The notes beneath the pieces were generated by a model, which worked only from the letters and a program-made list of their open reading frames with translations, did not search any database and was not told the origin of the DNA. A DNA stretch of 64,000 nucleotides. Origin: Polaribacter sp. Hel1_85. Lineage in GTDB: Bacteria; Bacteroidota; Bacteroidia; Flavobacteriales; Flavobacteriaceae. Shown piece after piece: positions 44,392-53,075 of the stretch. The position numbers and the translations under genes are program-made. Position 1 is the stretch's first letter, and each line of letters starts with the position of its first letter. The DNA is taken from positions 310,001 to 374,000 of the forward strand of contig NZ_JPDS01000003.1 in the NCBI RefSeq assembly GCF_000766795.1, read 5' to 3'.

Positions 44392-46311
44392 TTATTTTTT
44401 TAAAATAGCAATTCTTAAATTTTCATATTTGGCAATACTTCTTCTAAAATTTCTATATTTTTTGTAGTCTTCTTTCGGATAAACACCTTCTTTAATTAAC
44501 ATAGATTTATTGTATTTAAAAGTAGTGTCATCAATTTTAGTAAAAGTGACTTTATAAGTTCCAAAATTTGAAGAGAGGGTTTTCTCTGATGGTAATACTC
44601 CTAAAACATATCCTTTAGGAAGTGTAAATTCATACGAATCAACATCTTTAAAACCTCTTGGAATTTTTAACGGTAATTTTCTAGTTCTATATCTCTTTGG
44701 TACAAAACTATTTTTATTAAAAACATTTACTCGAAACAAATATTCTTGCTCATTTACAGATGCATAATTTTTAATCGAAACTTTTAAATCTTCTTTAAGA
44801 ACAACTTTCTCTTTATCATTTATTATATCTGTAGAAGTAATTTCTAAATTGTTATTATAACTCCAAACGTTAGATTTGTATCTTTTAATTAATTCTTCTT
44901 CATTTAAAGTTTCATAAAAAGATTTATCATCATATTGAATTCCTTTAGAAACTCTATTTAAAGTAGCAGTTAAATTACCGTTTTCTTCTAATTGAATTTT
45001 ACCATTTATTTCTTGAAGATTTGTCTCATTTTTATAAGATGGCGTTCTTTTTATTACACCTCCTTCTGGCGTCATTACTAATACATTTCTATCGTCTGTA
45101 AAATCTCCTAAAAACCCAAAAGGTATTGTTTGACTTGTACATTCTAACCAAATGTCATTTCCACTATTAGGAATGTTTAATATAACATGGTTTCCTTGAG
45201 CTAAAGATGCAAAATCATTTTCAAATGAAACTTTATCATTTCTATTTGCCTCTACATGAACATAATTTGATTTCACACCAACCACATCTAAAAGTGCCTT
45301 TGTATAGTTAGTTAAACCTTTACAATCACCATAACTAACCTTATCAACTTGGTTTGCAGCTATTGGCTGAATCCCACCAATACCAACTTGCACACTAATG
45401 TATCTCGTTTTATTTTGCATATAATCATATACAATTTTAGCTTTTTCAATAGGATTATCTATTCCTTTAACCAAATTTAAAACTTTGAGTTTAGTAGCTT
45501 CATCCAAATCAGTCTTACCATATAAAATTTTATCATTCATCCAAGACCCTAACTCTTTCCAATTTGAATAACTTCCTTTTACTCCATCCGTTTGAAAATC
45601 TTTAGGAACAACCAATAATAAAGGCATTATTTTAGAGAAAGAGACACTATTCGCTTCATATTTAATTGCTGGCTGACTTTTTATAACACTATTTAACTCG
45701 TAATCTAAATGGGAGTTTTCAATAGAATAATCACTAAAGTTTTTTTCTTTCTTATGAATTGTAATACGTTTTGGATTCACTAATTTGTATTCACTTTTTT
45801 CCACAGAAACAGAATATCCAGAAATTGGATACCAACTTGGTATAAAACCTGTTGTAGATGTTTTATACTCAGATTCAAAAACTATTGTATATGGATAAGA
45901 AACAGGAGTATAATCTACATATTTAACTCTAGAATCCGAGTATAATGTACCTCCATCAACTGCACTTACATCTAAAAATTTGTTTTTTGAGTATTTCTTA
46001 AGCTGACTTCCAAAAGCATCATAAATAATAGCAGAAAGTTTCGTTATTTTAGTATGATTATCATAATATTCAGACATAGAAACATTTCTATCTCCTAATT
46101 TATTTAAAACAGTTACAACTTTTCTGTTACGAACAACCATTTCATCAACATCTTCAATAGTTATTTCTATTGAATTGTCTCTAATTACAGCATTTGCGTT
46201 TTCTTTTAACTCAACAGGAATTAATAATGATGAATAATTATTTTTTTGACTAAAAGTAGCTACTATTGAAAATAGGGAAACTAATAAACAGAGGGGGATA
46301 ATTTTTTTCAT
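44392..46311 (-). CDS. DUF3857/transglutaminase-like protein, Cys and His intact
   Basis: 639 residues from the ATG at 46311, giving a signal peptide (MKKIIPLCLLVSLFSIVATF, SQ next); the frame stays open 20 codons upstream over the YceI-gene terminator, so that start is rejected. Seen: DUF3857 region (about 40-200), transglutaminase core with C330 in YGDCKGL and H375 in GNHVIL; the acid position reads WLECTS (Glu). Potential periplasmic cysteine protease or transglutaminase. First gene of a two-gene operon with a degenerate paralogue. Confidence 0.88.
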   Translation of the reverse strand: MKKIIPLCLLVSLFSIVATFSQKNNYSSLLIPVELKENANAVIRDNSIEITIEDVDEMVVRNRKVVTVLNKLGDRNVSMSEYYDNHTKITKLSAIIYDAFGSQLKKYSKNKFLDVSAVDGGTLYSDSRVKYVDYTPVSYPYTIVFESEYKTSTTGFIPSWYPISGYSVSVEKSEYKLVNPKRITIHKKEKNFSDYSIENSHLDYELNSVIKSQPAIKYEANSVSFSKIMPLLLVVPKDFQTDGVKGSYSNWKELGSWMNDKILYGKTDLDEATKLKVLNLVKGIDNPIEKAKIVYDYMQNKTRYISVQVGIGGIQPIAANQVDKVSYGDCKGLTNYTKALLDVVGVKSNYVHVEANRNDKVSFENDFASLAQGNHVILNIPNSGNDIWLECTSQTIPFGFLGDFTDDRNVLVMTPEGGVIKRTPSYKNETNLQEINGKIQLEENGNLTATLNRVSKGIQYDDKSFYETLNEEELIKRYKSNVWSYNNNLEITSTDIINDKEKVVLKEDLKVSIKNYASVNEQEYLFRVNVFNKNSFVPKRYRTRKLPLKIPRGFKDVDSYEFTLPKGYVLGVLPSEKTLSSNFGTYKVTFTKIDDTTFKYNKSMLIKEGVYPKEDYKKYRNFRRSIAKYENLRIAILKK

Positions 46312-46355
46312 ACAATTTTTTGATAGCCTTCCAAAGTTAAAAAAAAGAAAATGAA

Positions 46356-46387
46356 AAGAGGCTAAAAACAAAAGTTTTTAGCCTCTT
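46356..46387 (-). terminator. Terminator after the YceI gene
   Basis: Fourteen-base stem AAGAGGCTAAAAAC (46356-46369) and GTTTTTAGCCTCTT (46374-46387), loop of four A, followed on the minus strand by TTCATTTTC. Confidence 0.75.
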
Positions 46388-46411
46388 AAATAAAATTTGA
46401 ATTAATCTAAT

Positions 46412-47050
46412 TTACGCTTTCGTTTTTACAACAAAAGATAATTCCATTATATCGTTTATAAATTTATCTTTTAAACCTTCAAAGAATTTTTTAGAACCAT
46501 ATTTTACATTAAAATCTGCTCTATCTACATTAAATGTTTCACTTGCAAAAGTAGTTATACCAGTTTCTGTAGAAATTGTTGCAGGTATTATTATGCTTTT
46601 TGTTACATCTTTTATTTGTAAATTACCTGTTACAGCTAATTTACCTTCTACTTCTTCTACTTTAGTAATTACAAATTTTGCTGTTGGATATACAGCAATA
46701 TCAAAAAAGTCTGCATTTTTTAAATGACCTTCTAATTTTCCTGCTCCATCAGATCCTTGCATATCTACATTTGTAATTGTACTCATATCAATCACAAACT
46801 CACCATTTGTAAGTTTACCATTCTCTATTAACAAACCTCCGCTTTTTAAAGCTACGGTTCCATTATGAGCACCTGTTGGTTTTGTTCCTTTCCAGTTTAA
46901 TACAGAAGTAGCAAGATCTACATTATTTAATTCAGCGACATTAACTGCAACTTTCACAGCTTCTTTAACTTCTACTTTTTCTTTTTTATTCTCTTTACAT
47001 GCAGTTAAAACTGATGCTACTAAAACTAATGATAAAACTATTTTTTTCAT
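46412..47050 (-). CDS. YceI-family lipoprotein
   Basis: 212 residues. Seen: lipobox LTAC with Cys18 (MKKIVLSLVLVASVLTAC), a charged linker (KENKKEKVEVKEA), then a YceI lipocalin-like domain (about 45-212) with LNWKGTKPTGAHNGTV, GKLEGHLKNADFFD and the RADFNVKYGSK motif. YceI proteins bind isoprenoid-type lipids in a beta barrel. Being lipidated, it probably sits on the periplasmic side of a membrane. Single gene with its own promoter and terminator. Confidence 0.92.
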   Translation of the reverse strand: MKKIVLSLVLVASVLTACKENKKEKVEVKEAVKVAVNVAELNNVDLATSVLNWKGTKPTGAHNGTVALKSGGLLIENGKLTNGEFVIDMSTITNVDMQGSDGAGKLEGHLKNADFFDIAVYPTAKFVITKVEEVEGKLAVTGNLQIKDVTKSIIIPATISTETGITTFASETFNVDRADFNVKYGSKKFFEGLKDKFINDIMELSFVVKTKA

Positions 47051-47094
47051 TTTTGATTTGATTTAAATTGATTTTTAAATTTTATTTTCCATGG

Positions 47095-47102
47095 CAAATA
47101 TA
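47095..47102 (-). promoter_or_regulatory. -7 box of the YceI gene
   Basis: TATATTTG on the minus strand, exact TAnnTTTG, 44 bases before the start. Confidence 0.45.
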
Positions 47103-47177
47103 TGTAATTCATTTTCCTTGGAAACTATTATTTTTACTTTTTTGATAAAATTAACAATTTAGCAACTTTAAAATTTT

Positions 47178-47630
47178 TTATTCTTTGATTTTAGAATCGA
47201 TAATTATAGTTACTGGTCCGTCATTTATTAAAGATACTTTCATATCTGCACCAAATTCTCCTGTCTGAATTTTTTTGCCTAATGCTGTTTCTAAATTGTC
47301 TACAAATTTCTGATAAAGTGGAATTGCCACATCTGGTTTTGCTGCTTTTATATAACTAGGTCTATTGCCTTTTTTAGTAGATGCTTGCAATGTAAACTGA
47401 CTTACAACAATAACTTCTCCTTTTTCATCTAAAAGAGAATTATTCATTACATTATTTTCATCATTAAAAATACGAAGATTTATTATTTTACGAACTAACC
47501 AATTAATATCTTCTTGAGTATCTTCATTTACAATACCCAACAAAACTAAAAGTCCATTTTTAATATCTGCAACTTTATTTTGATTGATCGTAACACTTGC
47601 TTCTGAAACTCTTTGAATAACAACTTTCAT
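47178..47630 (-). CDS. dtd: D-aminoacyl-tRNA deacylase
   Basis: Hydrolyses D-amino acids from mischarged tRNA; cytoplasmic dimer. 150 residues, the family length. Seen: MKVVIQRVSEASVTI, the active-site SQFTLQAST, and the cross-subunit Gly-cisPro motif in GNRPSYIKAAKP. Lies 76 bases downstream of rsgA on the same strand and is probably cotranscribed. Confidence 0.96.
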   Translation of the reverse strand: MKVVIQRVSEASVTINQNKVADIKNGLLVLLGIVNEDTQEDINWLVRKIINLRIFNDENNVMNNSLLDEKGEVIVVSQFTLQASTKKGNRPSYIKAAKPDVAIPLYQKFVDNLETALGKKIQTGEFGADMKVSLINDGPVTIIIDSKIKE

Positions 47631-47706
47631 TTTAAATGCTTTTTGCTGCTTACTATTAGTTACTCGTTTGTGTTGTTATAACCTTATAAACATTCAACCT
47701 TAAATT

Positions 47707-48669
47707 TTAATCCTCTTCTTCGTTCCAAACATCTGTTCTGTAATGTTCAGATTCTTCATCTCCTTCTAAAATTTGCAAGTAACTTTTATAACGAGACCAA
47801 GAAATTTTACCTTCTTCTAAAGCTTCTTTTACAGCACAATGTGGTTCTTTTGTATGAATACAATTGTTAAACTTACAATCTTGTTTTAAGGCAAAAAACT
47901 CAGGAAAATAATCTCCTAATTCGTATTTATCAATATCAACAACTCCAAAACCTTTAATTCCTGGTGTGTCTATAATTCTTGCATCGAAACTTAAATCGAA
48001 CATTTCTGCAAAGGTTGTAGTATGTTTTCCTTGATTGTGTTGGTCTGAAATTTCTTTGGTTTTTAGATTTAAAGAAGGTTCTATTGCATTTACCAACGTA
48101 GATTTACCAACTCCAGAATGACCAACAAACATAGATGTTTTACCAATCATCATTTCTTTAATTGTATCTATATTTTTTTTCTCTTTTGCAGAAACCTCAA
48201 CACATCTATACCCAATTGCTTCGTATATATCTTTTAAATATAAAATTTCTGCACGTTCTTCTATTGCATAAGAATCTATCTTATTAAAAACTAAAATGGT
48301 ATCTATTCTATACGCTCTAGAAGAAACTAAAAAACGATCTATAAATGCAGTAAATGTTGGTGGATTGTTAATAGTAATCAACAAAAAAACTTGGTCAATA
48401 TTTGCTGCAATAATGTGTATTTGTTTAGAAAGATTTACAGATTTACGAACAATAAAATTTTCTCTTTCTAAAATCTTTTTAATGACTCCTACTTCTTCAT
48501 CTCCTTTTTTTTCTACATCGAACACTACTTTATCTCCAACTGCAACTGGATTGGTACTTTTAATACCTTTTATTCTGAATTTACCTTTTATTCTACATTG
48601 ATAAAAGACACCTTCTTCAGATTTTACTTGATACCAACTTCCTGTAGATTTATATACGATTCCTGTCAT
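47707..48669 (-). CDS. rsgA: Ribosome small subunit-dependent GTPase A
   Basis: Late-stage 30S ribosome maturation GTPase. 320 residues from the ATG at 48669. The frame remains open 58 codons upstream, but that part reads through repeat B and is not protein-like. Seen: OB fold (about 1-70), circularly permuted GTPase with NKID at 129-132, GHSGVGKS at 183-190, DTPG at 234-237, and a zinc site with C265, C270, H272, C278. A -7-like box (CATCTTTG) ends six bases before the ATG, so the message is nearly leaderless. Confidence 0.95.
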   Translation of the reverse strand: MTGIVYKSTGSWYQVKSEEGVFYQCRIKGKFRIKGIKSTNPVAVGDKVVFDVEKKGDEEVGVIKKILERENFIVRKSVNLSKQIHIIAANIDQVFLLITINNPPTFTAFIDRFLVSSRAYRIDTILVFNKIDSYAIEERAEILYLKDIYEAIGYRCVEVSAKEKKNIDTIKEMMIGKTSMFVGHSGVGKSTLVNAIEPSLNLKTKEISDQHNQGKHTTTFAEMFDLSFDARIIDTPGIKGFGVVDIDKYELGDYFPEFFALKQDCKFNNCIHTKEPHCAVKEALEEGKISWSRYKSYLQILEGDEESEHYRTDVWNEEED

Positions 48670-48706
48670 TGCTGCAAAGATGCAGAATTTTAAATAAAAA
48701 CGAGAA

Positions 48707-48800
48707 TGTCTGTTCGAGTGATTTTCGAATTTATGAGAAAATTGTATCGAAAACTTCTCGATACAAAATTTCTGAAAAAGAAATTTTACTCGAAGTGACA
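48707..48800. repeat. Element B, full-length MITE-like inverted repeat
   Basis: 94 bp. Left arm starts TGTCTGTTCGAGTGA and ends near TTGTATCGA; the right arm starts TCTCGATACAAAATTT and ends TTTACTCGAAGTGACA. The arms are imperfect inverted copies of about 45 bases, with TGTC/GACA termini. No coding capacity. Half of it recurs at 3418-3463. Position: directly upstream of rsgA. Confidence 0.7.
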
Positions 48801-48833
48801 ATGTATTTCTATATAGGTGTGTAAAATTTAATT

Positions 48834-48862
48834 CTGACCACATAGAAACTTAGAAAACATAG
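48834..48862 (-). repeat. Dispersed element C, copy 2
   Basis: Inverted copy of 3585-3613 (one mismatch in 29), here starting CTGACCACATAGAAAC on the plus strand. It stands next to element B, as it stands near the B half-copy at 3.4 kb. Confidence 0.65.
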
Positions 48863-48877
48863 TTTTAATACTAAAAA

Positions 48878-48908
48878 AATCCTTCAGGTTTTAAAACTTG
48901 AAGGATTT
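48878..48908. repeat. Palindromic hairpin between elements C and A
   Basis: AAATCCTTCAGGTTTT followed by AAAACTTGAAGGATTT forms an almost perfect dyad (one mismatched pair). It could act as a terminator in either direction or be another small palindromic repeat. Confidence 0.55.
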
Positions 48909-48956
48909 GTATTCTATTGGTAATTTTTAAAGAACTTTCTAATGTAAACTAGCTCT

Positions 48957-49051
48957 TTGCGTTAAGGATTGAATGGTTTGTCTGAACTCTTTTTTGTTTC
49001 TTAAAAAACAAAAAAAGTGAGTAATGAAAGCCTGACCCTTGGGTAACGCCC
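48957..49051 (+). repeat. Dispersed element A, copy 3
   Basis: Starts TTGCGTTAAGGATTGAATGG, has a long central hairpin (ACTCTTTTTTGTTT with AAACAAAAAAAGTGAGT), then TAATGAAAGCCTGACCC and GGGTAACGCCC. GCGTTA (48959-48964) can pair with TAACGC (49044-49049), closing the element. It directly follows the last gene of the aromatic operon and may serve as its 3' end. The 387-bp gap 48670-49056 is filled by B, C, the palindrome and A. Confidence 0.65.
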
Positions 49052-49056
49052 AAAAA

Positions 49057-50139
49057 TTATCCGTTTATAATTTTTTCTTGGTGATTGATAGATTCTTGGT
49101 GAATTGCTTTAAACATTTTTAAAACAAACTCTTCACTTAAACCTCTATTACTACCTTCTAAAACCATGTTTCCTAAAATCTCGTTCCAACGACGTGATTG
49201 TAAAACAGCAACGTTTTCATCTTTCTTTAACTGACCGATTTTGTCTGCAACTTGCATTCTTTTACCTAACAAGTCGATTAACTGATCATCTACAACGTTA
49301 ATTTGAGCTCTTAAGTTTTCTAAAGGTTCTCTGTAACTAATAGCAGTTTCAGTTTCTTTTTTAACTTTTAAGTCTTGCATTATTTGCTTTAAAGAATCTG
49401 GTGTTACTTGTTGTGCAGCATCAGACCAAGCATTTTCTGGATCGTAATGAGTTTCAATCATTAAACCATCAAAGTTTAAATCTAATGCAGTTTGACATAC
49501 ATCAAAAATCATATCTCTATTTCCTGTAATATGAGATGGATCGTTGATTAAAGGTAAATCTGGAAATTTATTTTGAAACTCAATAGCTAATTGCCATTCT
49601 GGAGTATTTCTATATTTTGATTTTTCGTATGTTGAAAATCCTCTATGAATTGCTCCTAAATTTTTGATTCCTGCAGTATATAATCTTTCGATACCACCTA
49701 ACCATAAAGCTAAATCTGGATTTACTGGATTTTTAACTAAAACAATTTTATCTGTTCCTTGCAAAGCATCTGCAATTTCTTGCATAATAAAAGGTGATAC
49801 TGTAGAACGAGCACCAATCCATAATAAATCTACATCATACTCTAAAGCTAACTTTACATGTGCTGCATTTGCAACTTCTGTACAGGTTTTCATGCCTGTT
49901 TCTTCTTTTACTTTTTGTAACCATTTTAAACCTAAAGCTCCAACACCTTCAAAATTTCCTGGTCTTGTTCTTGGTTTCCAAATTCCGGCACGGAAATAAT
50001 TTACATCAGAATCTTTTAATTCGTGTGCAATTTTTAAAACCTGTTCTTCGGTTTCTGCACTACAAGGCCCTGCTATTACTAGTGGATGCGCTAAATTCAT
50101 ATCATCCAACCATGTTCTTAATTCTTTTGTATTCTCCAT
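49057..50139 (-). CDS. Bifunctional DAHP synthase / chorismate mutase
   Basis: Entry enzyme of the aromatic pathway. 360 residues. N-terminal DAHP synthase of the KDO8P-synthase-like type (about 1-265): VIAGPCSAETEEQ, RAGIWKPRTRPGNFEG, HRGFSTYEKSKYRN, DPSHITGNRDMI, GLMIETHYDPENAWSDA. C-terminal AroQ-type chorismate mutase (about 270-355): LRAQINVVDDQLIDLLGKRM, QSRRWNEIL. The fusion lets chorismate mutase sense prephenate and feed back on DAHP synthase (known in related fusions). Last gene of the operon pheA-aminotransferase-tyrA-this gene, under the attenuator at 53.1 kb. Confidence 0.95.
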   Translation of the reverse strand: MENTKELRTWLDDMNLAHPLVIAGPCSAETEEQVLKIAHELKDSDVNYFRAGIWKPRTRPGNFEGVGALGLKWLQKVKEETGMKTCTEVANAAHVKLALEYDVDLLWIGARSTVSPFIMQEIADALQGTDKIVLVKNPVNPDLALWLGGIERLYTAGIKNLGAIHRGFSTYEKSKYRNTPEWQLAIEFQNKFPDLPLINDPSHITGNRDMIFDVCQTALDLNFDGLMIETHYDPENAWSDAAQQVTPDSLKQIMQDLKVKKETETAISYREPLENLRAQINVVDDQLIDLLGKRMQVADKIGQLKKDENVAVLQSRRWNEILGNMVLEGSNRGLSEEFVLKMFKAIHQESINHQEKIING

Positions 50140-50159
50140 TTTTCTACTTGTTTTGGCTT

Positions 50160-51011
50160 TTATTTTATGCCGTTTAAAATTTGTTTAATATAATTTGTGT
50201 TCTCCATTTCGTTAAAAATTTCAGAGAAATTATCTTGTTGCATCAACTCTTTAAATTGTTGTAAATTATTGATGTATTCTTCTAACGTTTCTATTACGTT
50301 TTCTTTATTTTGTTTAAAAATTGGTGTCCACATTGCTGGTGAACTTTTTGCCAAACGAACAGTTGAAGCAAAACCAGAACCTGCCATATCAAAAATATCA
50401 CGTTCATTTTTTTCTTTATTGATAACTGTTTTACCCAACATAAATGCACTAATGTGAGATAAGTGCGAAACATACGCAATATGCTTGTCATGAGAAACAG
50501 GGTCCATGTAACGAATACGCATTCCAATGGCTCTAAAAAGCTCTAAAGCTTTTTCTTGAAGCTTAAAAGTTGTCTTTTCTACTTCACAGATAATGTTCGT
50601 TTTCCCAACGTATAAGCCAGAAATAGCTGCTGTTGGTCCAGAATTTTCTGTTCCAGCAATTGGATGACATGCTAAAAAATTTCTTCTTTTTGGATGATGT
50701 TCAACCGCTTTACAAATTGCTTCTTTTGTTGATCCAGCATCTACAACCAAACCATTATCTGATATTTTATCTAAAATCGTTGGCAATAATTTTACAGTTG
50801 CATCTACAGGAATTGATACAATTACCAAGTCTGCATTTTCTATATCATCTAGAGTTGCTTTTTTGTCTATTAGTTTTAATTCTAAAGCCTTATTTAAGGT
50901 TTCGTCTTTTCTACTAATTCCATGAATTACAACATCTGGATTGTTATTTTTAATATCGATAGCAAAACTACCGCCTATTAAACCAATACCAATCATGTAA
51001 ATATTTTTCAT
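50160..51011 (-). CDS. tyrA: Prephenate dehydrogenase
   Basis: Oxidises prephenate to 4-hydroxyphenylpyruvate with NAD(P)+ (tyrosine branch). 283 residues. Seen: NAD-binding GIGLIGGSFAIDI (about 7-19), VDAGSTKEAIC, HPIAGTENSGP with the catalytic His, and a C-terminal helical dimer domain (HIAYVSHLSHISAFMLG). No ACT domain, so tyrosine feedback at the enzyme may be weak. Three bases separate it from the aminotransferase gene. Confidence 0.94.
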   Translation of the reverse strand: MKNIYMIGIGLIGGSFAIDIKNNNPDVVIHGISRKDETLNKALELKLIDKKATLDDIENADLVIVSIPVDATVKLLPTILDKISDNGLVVDAGSTKEAICKAVEHHPKRRNFLACHPIAGTENSGPTAAISGLYVGKTNIICEVEKTTFKLQEKALELFRAIGMRIRYMDPVSHDKHIAYVSHLSHISAFMLGKTVINKEKNERDIFDMAGSGFASTVRLAKSSPAMWTPIFKQNKENVIETLEEYINNLQQFKELMQQDNFSEIFNEMENTNYIKQILNGIK

Positions 51012-51014
51012 AAT

Positions 51015-52157
51015 CTATAATCTTGATATTGCTTCTTTAATTATTTCTGAAGTTACACATAATGAAAATCGGATATATCCTTCTCCTTGAGAACCAAAAA
51101 TAGTTCCTGGAGTAATAAAAATATCGTTATTGTATAAAACTGAATCTGTAACTTCTTCAGATTTTTTTCCTTCAGGAATCTTTGCCCAAACAAATAATCC
51201 TGTTGCGTTTTTATTATACGTTGCATCTAATTTATCTGCTAATTGCCAAATTAGATTTCTACGTTCTTCATATATTTTATTCTGATCTAAAAACCAATCA
51301 TCAGATAATTGTAATGCTTCTATTGCTCCTTTTTGAATTCCGTAAAACATACCAGAATCCATATTAGATTTTACTTTTAATATTTCATTGATATAAGTGG
51401 CTTTTCCTAAAACCATACCTACTCGCCAACCAGCCATATTAAACGTTTTACTTAAAGAATTTAATTCTAAAGCAATGTCTTTTGCACCTTCAACTTGTAA
51501 AATACTAATAGGATTATCGTTTAAAATAAAACTATAAGGATTGTCATTGATGATTAAAATATTGTGTTTTTTTCCAAAAGCAACCAATTTCTCAAATGTT
51601 TCTAATGTTGCGTCTGTACCTGTTGGCATGTGTGGATAATTTACCCACATAATTTTTACATTCTCTAAATCTTGGGCTTCTAATTCTTCAAAATTAGGTT
51701 GCCAATTATTAGCTGCATCTAAATTGTAAAATAAAGGCTCTGCACCTACTAATTTTGTAACAGAAGTATAAGTTGGATATCCAGGATTAGGAATTAATAC
51801 TTTATCACCTTCATTTAAAAAAGCCATAGAAATATGCATAATTCCTTCTTTGCTTCCCATTAAAGGTAAAATCTCATTTTCTGGGTTTGAATCTACAGAA
51901 AACTTATTTTTATAGAAAGTAGAAATTGCAGTTCTTAGCTCTGGTAATCCTTGATAAGATTGATATTTATGCGCATTTGCATCTCCTAAACTTTTAGAAA
52001 TTGCTTCTAAAACTTTTGTTGGTGGTTGCAAATCTGGAGATCCAATTCCCATATTGATAATTGGTTTTCCTGCAGCAACTAAACCTCTAACTTCTCTTAA
52101 TTTTTTAGAGAAATAGTATTCTTGAACTGTGTCTAATCTTTTGGCTGGTTTAATCAT
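51015..52157 (-). CDS. PLP-dependent aminotransferase of the aromatic operon
   Basis: Class I/II aminotransferase, 380 residues from the ATG at 52157; an upstream TTG at 52184 lies inside a palindromic repeat and is rejected. Seen: GIGSPDLQPP, NPGYPTYTSV, NDNPYSFI and the PLP lysine in SLSKTFNMAGWRVG (about 225-238). Location between pheA and tyrA suggests it transaminates phenylpyruvate and 4-hydroxyphenylpyruvate (or prephenate) to give Phe and Tyr. The exact acceptor range is inferred from context. Confidence 0.93.
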   Translation of the reverse strand: MIKPAKRLDTVQEYYFSKKLREVRGLVAAGKPIINMGIGSPDLQPPTKVLEAISKSLGDANAHKYQSYQGLPELRTAISTFYKNKFSVDSNPENEILPLMGSKEGIMHISMAFLNEGDKVLIPNPGYPTYTSVTKLVGAEPLFYNLDAANNWQPNFEELEAQDLENVKIMWVNYPHMPTGTDATLETFEKLVAFGKKHNILIINDNPYSFILNDNPISILQVEGAKDIALELNSLSKTFNMAGWRVGMVLGKATYINEILKVKSNMDSGMFYGIQKGAIEALQLSDDWFLDQNKIYEERRNLIWQLADKLDATYNKNATGLFVWAKIPEGKKSEEVTDSVLYNNDIFITPGTIFGSQGEGYIRFSLCVTSEIIKEAISRL

Positions 52158-52172
52158 ATTATTTTGAATGAG

Positions 52173-52192
52173 ATCCTGAAACAAGTTCAGGA
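52173..52192. repeat. Palindrome between pheA and the aminotransferase gene
   Basis: ATCCTGAA (52173-52180) and TTCAGGAT (52185-52192) form a hairpin in the only notable gap inside the aromatic operon. I recall GATCCTGAAACAAGTTCAGGAT-type palindromes in other flavobacteria (unverified). It may trim or stabilise the operon mRNA. Confidence 0.5.
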
Positions 52193-52200
52193 TAGCTGCG

Positions 52201-53025
52201 CTATTTTCTACCGTTTTTATAGGTTCCTAATATTTTAAATTCTTCAGCCATTATTTCTATAATTGCTTCTGCTTTTTTGTAATCTTTATATTCATCAAAA
52301 GTTATATCAACAAAAAACGAGTATTTCCAGGGAGTTTCTATAACTGGTAAAGATTGAATTTTAGTTAAATTCATTTTACAATCGCTCAACACATTTAGTA
52401 TTGCTGCTAAACTTCCTCTTTTATGATTCAATTGAAATTTTAAAGAAGCTTTATTTACTTCTTCATCAATTTTTGGTTCTTCAGTTTGTACAATTACAAA
52501 TCTTGTAGAGTTATCTTTTATAGTCTGAATTTCATCTTCAAGAATTTCTAAACCAAAAATTTCTGCTGCTATTTTTGGAGCAATTGCCGCAATACCAACT
52601 AAATTTTCTTTCGAAATTCTTTTAGCTACTTCTGCTGTATCTACATCTTCAACTAATTTAATATGAGAATGCATTTTAAAGAATTCTTTACATTGTAACA
52701 ATGCCATTGGATGTGACCAAACTTCTTTAATATCTTTAATTTCCTGACCTTTTAATGCCATTAAATGATGATGAATATTTAAATATTCTTCATTTGTTAT
52801 ATGCAAATTGTGTTTATCAATTAAAGCGTAATTAGGAATAATTGAACCTGCAATTGTGTTCTCTAAAGCCATCACTCCAAGATTTGCAGAACCCTCTAAC
52901 AAACTATCTACCAACTCATCAAAAGACATACATTCTTTTAATTGTATTGAAGTTCCGTAAAAGTCGCGAGCAACTTTATGGTGATTTGAGCCTTCTGCTC
53001 CTTGAATGGCAATAGTTTTATTCAT
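52201..53025 (-). CDS. pheA: Prephenate dehydratase
   Basis: Converts prephenate to phenylpyruvate (phenylalanine branch). 274 residues. Seen: PDT domain (about 1-180) with IAIQGAEGSNHHKVA, NTIAGSI and the catalytic DNSTRF (TRF 174-176), then an ACT domain (about 195-270) with HKRGSLAAIL. The ACT ESRP motif, which binds Phe in the E. coli enzyme, reads QSLP (224-227), so allosteric control may differ. First gene of the four-gene aromatic operon. Its start follows the attenuator terminator by 17 bases. Confidence 0.95.
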   Translation of the reverse strand: MNKTIAIQGAEGSNHHKVARDFYGTSIQLKECMSFDELVDSLLEGSANLGVMALENTIAGSIIPNYALIDKHNLHITNEEYLNIHHHLMALKGQEIKDIKEVWSHPMALLQCKEFFKMHSHIKLVEDVDTAEVAKRISKENLVGIAAIAPKIAAEIFGLEILEDEIQTIKDNSTRFVIVQTEEPKIDEEVNKASLKFQLNHKRGSLAAILNVLSDCKMNLTKIQSLPVIETPWKYSFFVDITFDEYKDYKKAEAIIEIMAEEFKILGTYKNGRK

Positions 53026-53042
53026 TAGTTACAAATAATGTC

Positions 53043-53075
53043 AAAAAAAAAGCCTCGAATTAAATTCGAGACTTT
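53043..53075 (-). terminator. Attenuator terminator in the pheA leader
   Basis: On the minus strand: AAAGTCTCGAATT (53075-53063), AATTCGAGGCTTT (53061-53049), then a run of nine T (53051-53043). It lies between the leader peptide ORF and pheA, so it would stop transcription before the operon. Its 5' arm is shared with the antiterminator. Confidence 0.85.

Noticed and set aside
48670-48843. 58-codon N-terminal extension of rsgA
   Set aside because: It reads through the inverted repeat B and past the -7-like box; the ATG at 48669 gives the normal RsgA N-terminus.
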